NCBI GenBank assembly: GCA_003223895.1
Contig: QHXD01000490.1
Location: 1-5,427, forward strand
Source of the DNA: Acidobacteriota bacterium
Lineage (GTDB): Bacteria > Acidobacteriota > Terriglobia > 20CM-2-55-15
Length of the DNA stretch: 5,427 nucleotides
Direction: 5' to 3'
Shown here: in pieces, positions 1 through 5,427 of the stretch
Numbering within the stretch: the stretch's first letter is position 1
Layout: each line of letters begins with the position of its first letter
The notes under the pieces: generated by a model
What the model was told of the DNA's origin: nothing
Databases searched by the model: none
What the model saw: only the letters and a program-made list of their open reading frames with translations
Translations under genes and position numbers: made by a program

Positions 1-60
1 AACCGAATAAAAAAGGAGGGCTTCGCCAGCATCTACAAAGTGGCTTCGCAACATTGATCG

Positions 61-138
61 ACCACCCCGTCTGCGCCGGCTAAGGAGGCTTCGCGCATTT
101 TATTGATGGCGCAGCCACCCCTCCTAATCCAGGAGGGG
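61..138 (-). repeat. Palindromic dispersed-repeat-like element upstream of the operon
   Basis: Read on the minus strand, this stretch has a modular layout. A strong hairpin (CCCCTCCT, 5-base loop, AGGAGGGG) is followed by TGG, then a second stem made of TGCGCC and GGCGCA (plus-strand 108-113 and 72-77), then a closing GACGGGGTGGT box. The box CCACCCC occurs twice on the plus strand, at 62-68 and 115-121, once beside each stem. From memory, intergenic repeats with GGAGGGGTGG and GACGGGGTGGT boxes around hairpins are scattered through several bacterial genomes, including acidobacterial ones; I cannot confirm copy number here. No reading frame of note lies in it, and neither strand has a T-tract after the hairpins, so it is not an obvious terminator. 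It could also be part of a longer element starting at position 1. Confidence 0.45.
118..138. repeat. Perfect 8-bp inverted repeat (hairpin) in the 5' leader
   Basis: CCCCTCCT at 118-125 is the exact reverse complement of AGGAGGGG at 131-138, with the 5-base loop AATCC. The right arm looks like a Shine-Dalgarno sequence but lies 25 bases before the ATG at 164, too far to serve it directly. Stop codons in frame with that ATG occur at 104-106 and 125-127, so no start upstream of the hairpin is possible. The hairpin is best read as part of the repeat element around it. A role in the mRNA leader is conceivable if transcription starts upstream. Confidence 0.6.
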
Positions 139-163
139 AATTCAGACTCACGTTTCGCGCGTC

Positions 164-1795
164 ATGGGAACAATCGTGAAGAAGTCGTTGCTTGCTGGAT
201 GTGTCGGTGTTTTGTTCGGCGTTACCGCGTACGGTCAAGCCTCGCGGATGCTGATTGATCAATACTGCATCGGCTGTCACAACGAGAGGCTCAAGACCGC
301 CGGCTTGATGCTGGACAAATTGGATGTGTCGCAGATCAGCAGCAATCCGGCGGTATGGGAGAAGGTCGCGCGGAAACTCCGCTCGGGCGATATGCCTCCT
401 GCAGGGCGGCCGCGGCCTGCCAAAGCCGATGCCGACGCTTTCGCGTCGTCGCTTGAAACAGCCCTCGACGCGGCCGCTGCGGCTCAGCCCAATCCCGGCG
501 CGCCGGCCATTCACCGTCTCAATCGCACCGAATACAGCAATGCGATAAGAGACCTGCTCGCTTTGGACACGGCAGCCATCGATGTGAAATCGTGGATTCC
601 CGCCGACGATTCCGGGTACGGCTTCGATAATATCGGAGATGTCCTTTCCTTATCGCCTCTCTTGCTGGAGAGGTACCTGTCGGCGGCGGAAAAGATCAGC
701 CGTCTCGCGGTTGGTGATCCGAAGATTCCTCCCGCCGACGAGACATACGACGCGCCCAAAGGTTTGGTGCAGGACGATCGGACCAGCGAGGACCTCCCGT
801 TTGGATCGCGCGGCGGGCTCGCCGTCCATCACTACTTCCCCCTCGATGGGGAATACCTGATTCAGGTTCGACTGCAAAGGACCAGCGGCCTGGAGCGGGA
901 TACGATCCTGGGGCTTCAGGAACAGCGTCAAATCGACGTTCGCCTGGATGGTCATCGATTGAAGCTGTTCGTCGTTGGCGGCGGCCAATCTCAACTGGAC
1001 CCTGGCGCGGACGGGAATCTGGAGTTGCACTTTCCCGCAAAGGCAGGTTCGCACATCGTCGCCGTATCCTTTATTAAAGACACTGTCAAGCCCGCGCCTC
1101 GCCGCAACAATTCCGGCGCCATCAGCAGCGTTACGATTCGAGGTCCCTACGACGCCACCGGTTCGGGCGAAACACCCAGCCGCTTCAGAATATTCACCTG
1201 TCGCCCGGCCCCCGGTAATAACAATGGCAATGAGAATGCGTGCGCCAAAGACATTCTCGGCGCGCTCGCGCGCCGCGCCTACCGCCGGCCCATCACGAAT
1301 GCGGATCTCGGTCCGCTGCTCGATTTGTACAAGGCCGGGCGCAAAGACGGAAGTTTTGAGGCCGGAATCGAAACGGCGCTTCGGGGAATATTGGTCAGTC
1401 CAGGCTTCCTCTTCCGCATCGAACGCGACCCGCCGAAGATCGCTCCTGGCGCGGTATACCGCATCAGTGACATTGAGCTCGCTTCGCGTTTGTCGTTTTT
1501 CTTGTGGAGCAGCATTCCCGATGACGCGCTGCTCAATGCAGCCGAGCAAGGCAAACTCAAGGATCCCGCCGTTCTTGAACAACAGGTTCGGCGGCTGCTT
1601 ACGGATCCGCGCTCGAACGCTTTGGTGCAGAACTTCGCCGGTCAATGGCTTTACTTGCGCAATCTCCAATCGGTTTTCCCGACCCCTCGGAATTTCCGGA
1701 TTTCGATGAAAATCTGCGTCAGGCCATGCAGCAGGAAACCGAACTGTTCTTCGCCAGCATGCTCCGGGAGGACCGGAGCGTTCTGGATTTGCTGA
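164..1795 (+). CDS. Exported c-type cytochrome-like protein (PSD3-PSD5-PSD4 portion), N-terminal part of a frameshifted gene
   Basis: This is the first 506 genuine residues of a protein of about 772 aa; residues after about 506 are out of frame and not family-like. Residues 1-26 form a Sec signal peptide (KK, then a hydrophobic core, ending near AYGQA). CIGCH at 35-39 is a CxxCH haem c-binding motif, and M77 in GDMPPAGRP is a plausible axial ligand. IHRLNRTEYSNAIRDLLALD (116-135) marks DUF1587/PSD3. A beta-rich middle region (about 215-330) may be a binding module. C346 and C360 flank the start of DUF1595/PSD5 (ARRAYRRPIT, about 369-378). DUF1592/PSD4 begins at about 432 (YRISDIELASRLSFFLW). 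The family is exported and of unknown biochemical role; an electron-transfer or haem function is inferred from CxxCH only. The ATG at 164 lacks a clear Shine-Dalgarno. GTG at 176 would give MKKSLLAG with GGGA just before it and is a real alternative. It heads the operon. Confidence 0.9.
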   Translation: MGTIVKKSLLAGCVGVLFGVTAYGQASRMLIDQYCIGCHNERLKTAGLMLDKLDVSQISSNPAVWEKVARKLRSGDMPPAGRPRPAKADADAFASSLETALDAAAAAQPNPGAPAIHRLNRTEYSNAIRDLLALDTAAIDVKSWIPADDSGYGFDNIGDVLSLSPLLLERYLSAAEKISRLAVGDPKIPPADETYDAPKGLVQDDRTSEDLPFGSRGGLAVHHYFPLDGEYLIQVRLQRTSGLERDTILGLQEQRQIDVRLDGHRLKLFVVGGGQSQLDPGADGNLELHFPAKAGSHIVAVSFIKDTVKPAPRRNNSGAISSVTIRGPYDATGSGETPSRFRIFTCRPAPGNNNGNENACAKDILGALARRAYRRPITNADLGPLLDLYKAGRKDGSFEAGIETALRGILVSPGFLFRIERDPPKIAPGAVYRISDIELASRLSFFLWSSIPDDALLNAAEQGKLKDPAVLEQQVRRLLTDPRSNALVQNFAGQWLYLRNLQSVFPTPRNFRISMKICVRPCSRKPNCSSPACSGRTGAFWIC

Positions 1796-2481
1796 ATGCC
1801 GACTACACATTCGTCAATGAACGCCTCGCGCGGCATTACCAGATTCCGAATGTGTTTGGTAACGGCTTCCGCCGCATAACCCTCAATAACGAGGGGCGCC
1901 GCGGACTGCTGGGACAAGCCAGTATTCTAACCGTGACCTCCTATGCTACCCGGACGTCGCCGACGTTACGCGGCAAGTGGCTGCTCGAAAATATTTTGGG
2001 CACGCCGCCGCCTCCGCCTCCCGATAACGTTCCGTCTTTGAAGGAGGACACGCAAAGCAAGGCGATGTCCATGCGCCAGCGTATGGAACAGCATCGCGCC
2101 AATGTTGTCTGCGCGAGCTGCCACGCGCGCATGGACCCGATGGGTTTTGCGCTGGAGAATTTCGATGCCATCGGCCGCTTGCGAACCCGCAATAGCGATG
2201 GCAGCCCCGTCGATGCTTCGGGAGTGTTCCCCGATGGGTCGAAGTTTGAGGGACCGGCCGGCTTGCGTAATGTTCTGTTGGAACAGCCCGGTCAGTTTGT
2301 CGGCAATCTGACGGAACGACTTCTGACTTACGCGCTCGGCAGAGGAACCGAATACTACGATGCTCCTGTCACTCGCGCGATCACGCGCGATGCCGCCCGG
2401 AACGGCTACCGGTGGTCGTCCCTGATTTTGGGAATTGTCGAGAGCACGCCTTTTCAAATGAGGAGCATGAGCGGAAGGTAA
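1645..2481 (+). CDS. C-terminal part of the same cytochrome-like protein (PSD4 end, PSCyt3, PSD2)
   Basis: This is the continuation of the preceding gene in the -1 frame. Family-like sequence starts at D13 (base 1681), and the 266 residues from there complete a 772-aa protein. The end of DUF1592/PSD4 is seen as DENLRQAMQQETELFF and LLNADYTFVNERLARHY. DUF1588/PSCyt3 follows (RRGLLGQASILTVTSYATRT, GTPPPPPPDNVP), with a second haem motif CASCH at 156-160 (650-654 of the joined protein) before ARMDPMGFALENFDAIG. DUF1585/PSD2 closes it (LTERLLTYALGRG to STPFQMR). The ATG at 1645 has no Shine-Dalgarno, and the first 12 codons are off-frame translation of upstream coding sequence. This is therefore unlikely to be an independent gene, and alone it would lack an export signal. 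Expression needs a repaired base or a -1 ribosomal shift. Its stop lies four bases before the next gene. Confidence 0.88.
   Translation: MALLAQSPIGFPDPSEFPDFDENLRQAMQQETELFFASMLREDRSVLDLLNADYTFVNERLARHYQIPNVFGNGFRRITLNNEGRRGLLGQASILTVTSYATRTSPTLRGKWLLENILGTPPPPPPDNVPSLKEDTQSKAMSMRQRMEQHRANVVCASCHARMDPMGFALENFDAIGRLRTRNSDGSPVDASGVFPDGSKFEGPAGLRNVLLEQPGQFVGNLTERLLTYALGRGTEYYDAPVTRAITRDAARNGYRWSSLILGIVESTPFQMRSMSGR
1675..1681 (+). other. Frameshift point in the cytochrome-like gene (T TTC CCG)
   Basis: In the upstream frame the codons are GTT TTC CCG ACC; one base back they read TTT CCC GAC CCC. Switching by -1 here gives NLQSVFPDPSEFPDFDENL, a seamless join through DUF1592 with no gap or extra residue. 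The site has the X XXY YYZ form of a -1 slippery heptamer, with codons TTC and CCG re-pairing as TTT and CCC. It is equally a T4C3 run where a single base could have been lost in the DNA or in base calling. I see only a weak 4-bp stem downstream (1687-1699) and no Shine-Dalgarno-like stimulator upstream, so a simple one-base deletion or sequencing error is the more likely reading. Confidence 0.8.
2473..2478 (+). promoter_or_regulatory. Ribosome binding site for the DUF1552 gene
   Basis: GGAAGG lies 7 bases before the ATG at 2486 and overlaps the last codons of the upstream gene. Its placement supports this ATG as the start and suggests translation follows on from the cytochrome-like gene. Confidence 0.6.
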
Positions 2482-2485
2482 CCCC

Positions 2486-3826
2486 ATGATCATCACGAAC
2501 AAAACGATTCATCGGCGCGCCTTTCTGCGTGGCGCGGGCGCCAGCCTCGCCTTGCCATTGCTGGACAGCATGATTCCGGCGCTCGCAAATGCGCAGAACA
2601 GGCTTAAGCCTGTAACCCGGTTGGGCATCGTATATGTGCCGAACGGCGTCATCATGGACCGGTGGACGCCGAAATCGGAGGGTTCGGATTTCGAGATCAC
2701 CCCGATTCTGGAGGGCCTGTCGCCGTTTCGAAATCAGATGCTGATTTTGAGCGGACTCAATCACAACGAGGCCCGCCAGTTGCCGGGAGAGGCCGCGGGC
2801 GATCATCCTCGCGCTTGCGCCGCATATCTGACCGGCGTGCATTGCAAACAGACTTCCGGGGCGGATGCCCGCGCGGGACTCTCGTTCGATCAAATCGCCG
2901 CCAAAGAACTCGGTAAGCAGACCGAGCTGTCGTCACTGGAGTTAGGCATCGAGTCGGCTGAAGTCGTGGGTCAGTGTATTGCCGCTTATAGTTGCGCTTA
3001 TTCCAACACATTCAGTTGGAGCGCGCCATCAACCCCCCTCCCTATGGAGAACCGCCCTCGCGCTGTCTTCGAGCGGCTCTTTGGGGACAGCAACAGCACG
3101 GACTCCGCTGAACGGCTTGCGCGCGTCCGCAAGAACCGGAGCATTCTGGATTTTGTGAATCAGGAGATCAATCGCCTGCTGACCGGCCTTGGGCCGGCTG
3201 ATCGCACGAAGGTGAACCAGTACCTCGATGCTATTCGGGATGTCGAGCGGCGTATCCAACTCGCCGAGCAGCAATCGTCGAAAGAATTGCCTGCGCTCGA
3301 GCGCCCGGGCGGAATTCCGCCGACATTCACGGAACACGTTAAACTGATGTTTGATTTACAGACGCTCGCCTACCAAACGGATCTGACGCGGGTGTCGACC
3401 TTCATGGTCGGTCACGAAATGAGCAGCCAGTCTTATCCCGAGATCGGTTTTGCCGACCCATACCATGCCGTCACACACCATCAGGGAGATCCCGCCAAGA
3501 TTGAGAAATGCGTCAAGGTGAATACCTTCCACATCGAGATGTTCAGGCACCTGCTGGAAAAGCTGCGATCGACTCCCGATGGCGACGGCTCGCTGCTGGA
3601 CCACAGCATCATGCTGTACGGCAGTCCTCTTAGTGACGGCAACCTGCACCTGACTAAAAATCTGCCGGTTCTCATTATGGGCGGCGGTTCCGGCCAATTG
3701 AAAACCGCCCGTCACTTGCGCTTCCCCGCCGACACGCCCATGACAAACCTGTTCCTGACGGTACTTGATAAGGTCGGCGTTTCCGCGGAAAAGATTGGCG
3801 ACAGCACCGCACGACTGGAATTATGA
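2486..3826 (+). CDS. Tat-exported HXXSHH-motif protein (DUF1552 family)
   Basis: This is a complete 446-aa protein, a normal length for the family. The N-terminus HRRAFLRGAGASLALPLLD (from residue 9) is a textbook twin-arginine signal: R10-R11, then F13-L14, then a hydrophobic stretch, with a likely cut near ALANA (32-36). Export in folded form, perhaps with a cofactor, is therefore expected. The DUF1552 domain spans most of the mature chain: RLGIVYVPNGVIMDRW (45-60), LILSGLNHNEA (86-96), YSNTFSWSAPSTPLPME (172-188) and the C-terminal DGDGSLLDHSIMLYGSPLSD (365-384). The naming motif appears as HAVTHH at 327-332, with Thr where the family name has Ser. The family resembles DUF1501 proteins in neighbourhood and general look, and its activity is unknown; a hydrolase-like role is only a guess. 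It lies between the haem protein and the ankyrin gene, with a 4-base gap upstream and a 4-base overlap downstream, so the three are probably co-transcribed. Confidence 0.93.
   Translation: MIITNKTIHRRAFLRGAGASLALPLLDSMIPALANAQNRLKPVTRLGIVYVPNGVIMDRWTPKSEGSDFEITPILEGLSPFRNQMLILSGLNHNEARQLPGEAAGDHPRACAAYLTGVHCKQTSGADARAGLSFDQIAAKELGKQTELSSLELGIESAEVVGQCIAAYSCAYSNTFSWSAPSTPLPMENRPRAVFERLFGDSNSTDSAERLARVRKNRSILDFVNQEINRLLTGLGPADRTKVNQYLDAIRDVERRIQLAEQQSSKELPALERPGGIPPTFTEHVKLMFDLQTLAYQTDLTRVSTFMVGHEMSSQSYPEIGFADPYHAVTHHQGDPAKIEKCVKVNTFHIEMFRHLLEKLRSTPDGDGSLLDHSIMLYGSPLSDGNLHLTKNLPVLIMGGGSGQLKTARHLRFPADTPMTNLFLTVLDKVGVSAEKIGDSTARLEL
3823..3826 (+). promoter_or_regulatory. ATGA stop-start overlap (translational coupling)
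   Basis: The TGA stop of the DUF1552 gene (3824-3826) overlaps the ATG of the ankyrin gene (3823-3825). Only a weak GGA at 3817-3819 precedes this start, so translation probably relies on ribosomes finishing the upstream gene. Confidence 0.7.
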
Positions 3827-5202
3827 AACGTTTAGTCCGTGCCGTTAGCCTCGGGCTTCTCTTCTCAGCCGCCGTTTCAGGCGCGACGGGTGATCTTCGT
3901 CTCATCGAAGCCGTCAAAAGTGGGGACATCGCCGCTGTGCGTTCTTTGCTCGAGCAGCACGTCGACGTTAATGCGACGCAACCGGACGGCGCGACCGCCC
4001 TGGCATGGGCTGCTGAACGGGACGACCTTGAGACGGCAGATCTGCTGATTCAAAGCGGTGCGAATGTAAACGACGCAAACGAGAACGGCGCAACGCCTTT
4101 GTGGCTGGCCGCCACCATAGGAAGTTCCAGGATGACGGAAAAGCTGTTGGGGTCCGGCGCCAATCCGAACGCGGCTCTGGTTTCCGGAGAGACGGCGCTG
4201 ATGGCAGCCGCCTCAACAGGCAACATCGATGTTGTAATGGCGCTTGTCAGCCATGGAGCCGACGTCAACGCACGGGAAATTCGAGGATCTCAAACGGCCC
4301 TGATGTGGGCAATCGCTGAAAAGCGTTCGGAGGTTGCGCGATACCTTATCGGACATGGCGCCGACGTGAAAACCAGGTCGAAGGCTGGCTTGACGCCATT
4401 CCTGTTCGCTGCTCAACAGGGCGATCTCGATTCCGCGCGTCTGCTCGCGGCCGCTGGTGCGGATATCAGTGCGCCCGGGCCCGACGGAAGGAGCCCTCTG
4501 CTGATCGCAAGGGCTGGAGGACACCAACCGCTGGCGCTCTTCCTTCTGGGAAAAGGGGCGAACCCGAATGCGGCGGATCGCCTGGGTTTGACCGCACTAC
4601 ATTATGCCGCCACAGCTGGGAAGCTGGAATTGATCAAGCGGCTTCTAGCCGCCGAAGCCAATCCCAATAGCCGCGCTATCCGGGAGCGAGCCAACTCGGG
4701 ACCCAAAAGCACCGTAGATTACCCACCCGTAAGTATTGTCGGCGCGACGCCGCTGGTTCTCGCCGCAGAGGCGGGCAATGCGGAGGCCGTGCGGCTCCTG
4801 GCTGCGAACGGCGCCGATCCCCAACTCTCAACGAATGAGAAAACTACCCCGCTCATCGTTGCTGCAGGAGCGGGTGTTTACCAGGATCTGGCGAACGATC
4901 AAGCGCAGGAGGAGTGGAAGCGGCGGCATTTTGAAACGGGTAAAGTTCTTGCGGACCTGGGCGTTGATGTGAACGCGAAAGGTGAAAACGGATGGACGGC
5001 CCTCCATGCCGCCACATACATGGGACTGGATTCGCTCATCCAACTCCTCGTCGAAAAGGGCGCGAAATTGGACGTAATGGATGACTTCGGACAAACGCCG
5101 CTGAGCATTGCCGAGGGCGTCATCACCGTCGGATTAGGCAACCTCGCAATGTCCGCAGAAGCACTGCAGACCTGCTTCTCAAGCTCGGCGCCACTCCCTT
5201 AG
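3823..5202 (+). CDS. Exported ankyrin-repeat protein, 3' end apparently frameshifted
   Basis: Residues 1-22 form a Sec signal peptide (MKRLVRAVSLGLLFSAAVSG). The rest is about eleven ankyrin repeats of roughly 33 residues, each with the T-A/P-L helix start and the G-A-(D/N)-(V/P)-N turn: about 24-52, 55-84, 88-117, 121-150, 155-184, 188-217, 221-250, 254-283, 307-336, 340-386 and 389-418, then a capping half-repeat at 421-432. Two repeats are interrupted by insertions (about 284-306 and 350-370). Ankyrin stacks bind proteins, so a periplasmic or surface scaffold partnering the two upstream products is inferred. The last 17 or so residues (LAMSAEALQT to SSAPLP) do not look like ankyrin sequence. 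One base back, the frame reads PRNVRRSTADLLLKLGATP then LERSGVQISIKKGK and stops at 5241-5243, a far better ending, giving about 473 aa. The annotated end at 5202 is therefore probably an artefact or a truncation. Confidence 0.92.
   Translation: MKRLVRAVSLGLLFSAAVSGATGDLRLIEAVKSGDIAAVRSLLEQHVDVNATQPDGATALAWAAERDDLETADLLIQSGANVNDANENGATPLWLAATIGSSRMTEKLLGSGANPNAALVSGETALMAAASTGNIDVVMALVSHGADVNAREIRGSQTALMWAIAEKRSEVARYLIGHGADVKTRSKAGLTPFLFAAQQGDLDSARLLAAAGADISAPGPDGRSPLLIARAGGHQPLALFLLGKGANPNAADRLGLTALHYAATAGKLELIKRLLAAEANPNSRAIRERANSGPKSTVDYPPVSIVGATPLVLAAEAGNAEAVRLLAANGADPQLSTNEKTTPLIVAAGAGVYQDLANDQAQEEWKRRHFETGKVLADLGVDVNAKGENGWTALHAATYMGLDSLIQLLVEKGAKLDVMDDFGQTPLSIAEGVITVGLGNLAMSAEALQTCFSSSAPLP
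5137..5168 (+). other. Probable frameshift near the 3' end of the ankyrin gene
   Basis: The main frame reads SIAEGVITVGLGN up to about 5142 and then loses family character. The -1 frame from 5142 reads PRNVRRSTADLLLKLGATP and continues to a TAA at 5241-5243, just before the terminator hairpin. ADLLLKLGATP is the usual helix and turn of a closing ankyrin unit. One missing base between roughly 5137 and 5157 explains this. No slippery heptamer or long homopolymer is obvious here, so an error or a real deletion is favoured over programmed shifting. The exact base cannot be fixed without a homologue. Confidence 0.7.
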
Positions 5203-5247
5203 AGAGATCGGGCGTCCAGATCTCCATTAAAAAAGGGAAATAAAACA

Positions 5248-5272
5248 CCGCTAATTCGAAGCGGCTTTTTTT
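5248..5272. terminator. Compact bidirectional rho-independent terminator
   Basis: CCGCT (5248-5252) and AGCGG (5260-5264) form a 5-bp GC-rich stem with a 7-base loop, followed by C and seven T (5266-5272) on the plus strand. On the minus strand the same stem is followed by TGTTTTATTT, so it can also end the convergent gene. It starts four bases after the restored ankyrin stop (5243). The minus-strand gene's stop codon (5251-5253) overlaps the stem, and its last codons form the rest of the hairpin and the T-tract. Confidence 0.7.
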
Positions 5273-5427
5273 CGGACAACCTTGATCACGTTCGGCTTCA
5301 TGGGTTCGGTCGATGCGAGATAGATTTCGTTGGTAGCGACGTCGAGGCTGAGTCCATGCGGCCGGCCCTGGACGTGGATCGCATCCACAATCTTTCCATC
5401 CTTCAGTAAGACAACCGCTCCGGCATT
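5251..5427 (-). CDS. C-terminal end of a probable NHL/beta-propeller protein (partial, runs off the right edge)
   Basis: The minus strand is open from the window edge to a TAG at 5253-5251, giving 58 residues. They read NAGAVVLLKDGKIVDAI, then HVQGRPHGLSLD, NEIYLAST, and a basic tail ending KVVRKKAASN. The alternation of G-K-I-V strands, the (R)PHGLSLD turn and the N-E-I-Y-L-A strand is the rhythm of an NHL or SMP-30-like propeller blade; in such proteins the last blade commonly closes the ring. The full gene, its start and any signal peptide lie outside the window, so the activity cannot be named. It is convergent with the operon and shares its terminator, so it is a separate transcription unit. 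Confidence 0.7.
   Translation of the reverse strand, partial: NAGAVVLLKDGKIVDAIHVQGRPHGLSLDVATNEIYLASTEPMKPNVIKVVRKKAASN

Noticed and set aside
103..130. Possible sigma-70 promoter TTGATG, 16 bases, TAATCC
   Set aside because: The -10 matches consensus at only two of six positions and lies inside the hairpin; the evidence is too weak to call.
118..138. Hairpin as a rho-independent terminator of an upstream or minus-strand gene
   Set aside because: No run of T follows the stem on either strand.
131..138. AGGAGGGG as the ribosome binding site of the first gene
   Set aside because: It is 25 bases from the ATG, and no start codon in frame lies closer to it.
1259..1274. GGCGCG-CTCG-CGCGCC inverted repeat
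   Set aside because: It encodes the conserved ALARRA stretch of DUF1595. GC-rich Ala/Arg codons explain the palindrome, and no T-tract follows.
650..1810. Long minus-strand open frame of 386 codons opposite the cytochrome-like gene
   Set aside because: Its translation is Arg-rich with no family look. The plus frame shows clear domains throughout, so this is an antisense shadow of GC-rich coding sequence.
2003..2024. Proline run (six Pro) that could suggest a low-complexity expansion
   Set aside because: GTPPPPPP followed by NVP is a normal conserved feature of DUF1588 proteins.
1966..2502. Minus-strand open frame of 178 codons
   Set aside because: It is opposite the DUF1588/1585 coding region, has no recognisable motif, and its Arg run mirrors the proline run on the plus strand.

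Overview
The window looks like a piece of a soil-type Acidobacteriota genome (Bryobacterales/Solibacter-like, inferred from gene families and arrangement; Planctomycetota or Verrucomicrobiota are less likely alternatives). Base composition is moderately GC-rich. No rRNA, tRNA, CRISPR array or transposase is visible.

Layout. Positions 1-163 are non-coding and hold a palindromic, dispersed-repeat-like element (about 61-138) with a strong 8-bp hairpin. Positions 164-2481 hold one gene for a large exported c-type cytochrome-like protein with the PSD3-PSD5-PSD4-PSCyt3-PSD2 (DUF1587/1595/1592/1588/1585) architecture. It is split into two overlapping frames by a -1 shift at about 1675-1681. Four bases after its stop, 2486-3826 encodes a Tat-exported HXXSHH (DUF1552) protein. 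That gene overlaps by 4 bases (ATGA) a gene for an exported ankyrin-repeat protein (3823-5202). The ankyrin gene also looks frameshifted near its 3' end; the -1 frame continues a family-like C-terminus to a stop at 5243. A compact bidirectional terminator (about 5248-5272) follows. A convergent minus-strand gene runs off the right edge; its last 58 codons look like the end of an NHL/beta-propeller protein.

How the genes fit together. The three plus-strand genes are almost gapless and share one terminator, so they look like one operon. All three products carry export signals: Sec for the cytochrome, twin-arginine for the DUF1552 protein, Sec for the ankyrin protein. The likely product is a periplasmic or cell-surface set made of a haem protein, a putative enzyme of unknown activity and a repeat scaffold. 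The biochemical role is not established; I infer a shared extracytoplasmic process and no more.

The main caution is that two of the three operon genes carry a shift of the same sense (one base too few). This could be sequencing or assembly error in a draft or metagenomic contig, real gene decay or, for the first site only, programmed -1 frameshifting on a T TTC CCG heptamer.
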